DNA of 40,533 nucleotides, taken from assembly GCA_029289325.1 (NCBI GenBank), contig JARFTV010000039.1, positions 1 through 40,533 on the forward strand. The letters are read 5' to 3'. The notes under the pieces were generated by a model. That model saw only the letters and a program-made list of their open reading frames with translations, was not told the DNA's origin and searched no databases. This document shows positions 39,365-40,533 of this stretch, in pieces (the stretch's first letter is position 1; the number at the start of each line of letters is the position of its first letter). The DNA comes from Alphaproteobacteria bacterium (GTDB lineage Bacteria > Pseudomonadota > Alphaproteobacteria > Rhodobacterales > Rhodobacteraceae). Made by a program: the position numbers and the translations under genes.

Positions 39365-40084
39365 ATGAGCGAACCCGTCGTCCTGATCCCTGGCTTCATG
39401 GCCGACGCCCGCAGCTTCATGCCGCAACTCGTGGCGCTTGGCACCACGCGGCCCGTGATCCTCGTGACCCCGGCGCAGGCCGACACGGTGGAACAGCTGG
39501 CCACCTCCGCCCTCCCCGCCCTGCCCCCGCGTTTCTCGCTGGTCGGCCACGGGCTCGGCGGCAATGTCGCGATCGAGATCCTTCGCAAGGCCCCGCAGGC
39601 GGTCAGCCGCATCGCCCTGATTTCCACCGATCCCCTGCCTGAACCGGCCGAGCAGCGCGCCCGGCAGGAGACGCTGGTCGTCGCCGCCCGCACCGGGCGC
39701 CTGGCCGACTGCATCGCGCAACTTGTGCCCGCAACCGCGCTGCATGACGCCCCCTGGCGTGGGGAGGTGATGGCGCTGGTGCAGGACATGGCCGCCACTC
39801 TGGGGACCGAGCAGTTCCTGCGTCAGCTGCGGATGATGCAGCGCCGCCCGGACCAGCAGAAGACGCTGCGCAAGGCGAATGTGCCGACGCTTATCCTTGC
39901 GGGCGCCGCCGACACGATCGTCCCCCGCCGCCGCGCCGAGTTCCTGGCCCGGATGATGCCGCAGGGCTGCCTGGAAATCATCGCCGAAGCCGGCCACCTG
40001 CCCCAGCTTGAACAGCCCGAAGCGGTGACGAGCGCCCTGCAGATCTTCCTCTCCGGCCGCCTGCCGACGCTGATGCTCGGCTGA
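39365..40084 (+). CDS. Alpha/beta hydrolase-fold protein lacking the nucleophile Ser
   Basis: A 239-residue protein of the hydrolase fold (VVLIPGFMADARSF, then the elbow LVGHGLGGNVAIE). The usual G-x-S-x-G reads G-H-G-L-G: the Ser position is Gly63 (codon GGG at 39551). The other triad members look present (Asp in GAADTIVP, His in AEAGHLPQ). It may be a non-hydrolytic member, for example a lyase, binding protein or cofactor-free enzyme, or an inactive paralogue of the hydrolase just upstream. Confidence 0.83.
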   Translation: MSEPVVLIPGFMADARSFMPQLVALGTTRPVILVTPAQADTVEQLATSALPALPPRFSLVGHGLGGNVAIEILRKAPQAVSRIALISTDPLPEPAEQRARQETLVVAARTGRLADCIAQLVPATALHDAPWRGEVMALVQDMAATLGTEQFLRQLRMMQRRPDQQKTLRKANVPTLILAGAADTIVPRRRAEFLARMMPQGCLEIIAEAGHLPQLEQPEAVTSALQIFLSGRLPTLMLG

Positions 40085-40141
40085 TCCTCCTCAAGACTTT
40101 CCGGCATTCGTCGGAGGATCCCCCCGCGCACGGAGTGCGCG
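40083..40141. terminator. Two hairpins between the hydrolase gene and phaZ
   Basis: GATCCTCC (40083-40090) pairs with GGAGGATC (40113-40120) across a 22-base loop. Then CGCGCAC (40125-40131) pairs with GTGCGCG (40135-40141) across a GGA loop. Both lie between converging genes and can end transcription on either strand. Confidence 0.55.
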
Positions 40142-40153
40142 ACGCGCCGGCCC

Positions 40154-40533
40154 TCAGGCCGAGGCCAGCGCGATCTTGGCCTTGGGCTTGCCCGCCGCCT
40201 TGTCCAGGAAGTTCAGCACCAACGGGCGGATGTTCAGACGCCAGCTCTTGCCCGCGAAGATGCCGTAATGGCCCGCGCCCGGCTCGACGTGGTTGGCCTT
40301 CTTCGACTCGGCCAGTCCGGTCAGCAGGCCCAGCGCCGCGACGCATTGGCCGGGGGCCGAGATATCGTCATTCGCACCTTCCACCGTCATCACCGAGACC
40401 CGGGTGATCGCCCCCATGTCCACCTTGCGCCCGGCAACGACGAATTCATTGCGCGCGATCTCGCGGTTCTTGAAGATCCGCTCGACGGTCGACAGGTAGA
40501 ATTCGGCCGTCATGTCCATCACGGCCAGATATT
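40154..40533 (-). CDS. phaZ: Intracellular polyhydroxyalkanoate depolymerase, C-terminal part (runs off the right edge)
   Basis: The last ~126 residues of a PhaZ-type depolymerase. It contains MDMTAEFYLSTVERIF, the strand with the catalytic Asp in VMTVEGANDDIS, and the His in VEPGAGHYGIFAGKSWR, followed by the closing helix VLNFLDKAAG. The nucleophile region lies outside the window. It degrades stored polyhydroxybutyrate in the cytoplasm. The apparent start at 40522 is internal; the frame continues upstream. Confidence 0.88.
   Translation of the reverse strand, partial: YLAVMDMTAEFYLSTVERIFKNREIARNEFVVAGRKVDMGAITRVSVMTVEGANDDISAPGQCVAALGLLTGLAESKKANHVEPGAGHYGIFAGKSWRLNIRPLVLNFLDKAAGKPKAKIALASA

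Overview
The window is GC-rich, densely coded chromosomal DNA of an alphaproteobacterium, most likely Rhodobacteraceae/Paracoccaceae. This rests on the ccmI-ruvX-DUF1289 string, a Rhodobacterales-style intergenic element, an FnrL-type box, two heterotetrameric sarcosine-oxidase operons and an ectoine-use cluster of the rhizobial/roseobacter type. Both edges cut genes: soxA on the left and phaZ on the right. I see no tRNA, rRNA, CRISPR array, transposase or integrase.

Layout. (1) 1-3554, minus strand: sarcosine oxidase operon soxB - membrane protein - FkbM-like methyltransferase - soxD - soxA, with two extra genes between soxB and soxD. (2) 3768-9710: housekeeping and transport genes (ccmI, ruvX, DUF1289, a 2OG-oxygenase-like protein, a TauE/SafE permease, a Bcr/CflA-type MFS pump, dusA). 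(3) 9711-16023, plus strand: a copper/respiratory island starting next to the 5' end of dusA. It encodes a His/Cys-rich membrane protein, a CuA-type oxidase subunit II with a Tat-like signal, a ba3-family heme-copper oxidase subunit I, a two-helix small protein, a Met-rich periplasmic protein and a CPH-type copper P-ATPase. The leader carries a perfect FNR box (TTGAT-N4-ATCAA) and a RegA/PrrA-like palindrome. (4) 16067-33880: compatible-solute catabolism, with doeD-doeC-asnC (minus), a second soxBDAG (plus), a second DoeA-like hydrolase-doeA-eutC-eutB (minus), and ehuBCDA-gntR-doeB (plus). (5) 34040-40533: peptidoglycan-binding protein, DUF2177, ArsC/Spx-like protein, cold-shock protein, thrS, two alpha/beta hydrolases and phaZ.

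How the genes fit together. EhuBCDA would import ectoine or hydroxyectoine. EutB/EutC act on the hydroxylated form, DoeA opens the ring, DoeB deacetylates, and DoeD/DoeC convert diaminobutyrate through aspartate semialdehyde to aspartate. Two divergent promoters, lrp/soxB2 and eutB/ehuB, share one design: an identical 15-mer (GTTGTGCACATTATG) on the minus side and TGTATACAAG on the plus side, with centres 73 and 74 bp apart. This places the second sarcosine-oxidase-like complex in the same regulon as ectoine use.

The most unusual object is the oxidase in region 3. By my own alignment to remembered ba3 oxidase sequence, all CuA ligands, both low-spin heme His, one CuB His and the His-Tyr pair position are kept. 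One His of the CuB His-His pair and the proximal His of the high-spin heme are both Tyr. Family assignments throughout come from reading motifs and remembered family sequences; no database search was run.
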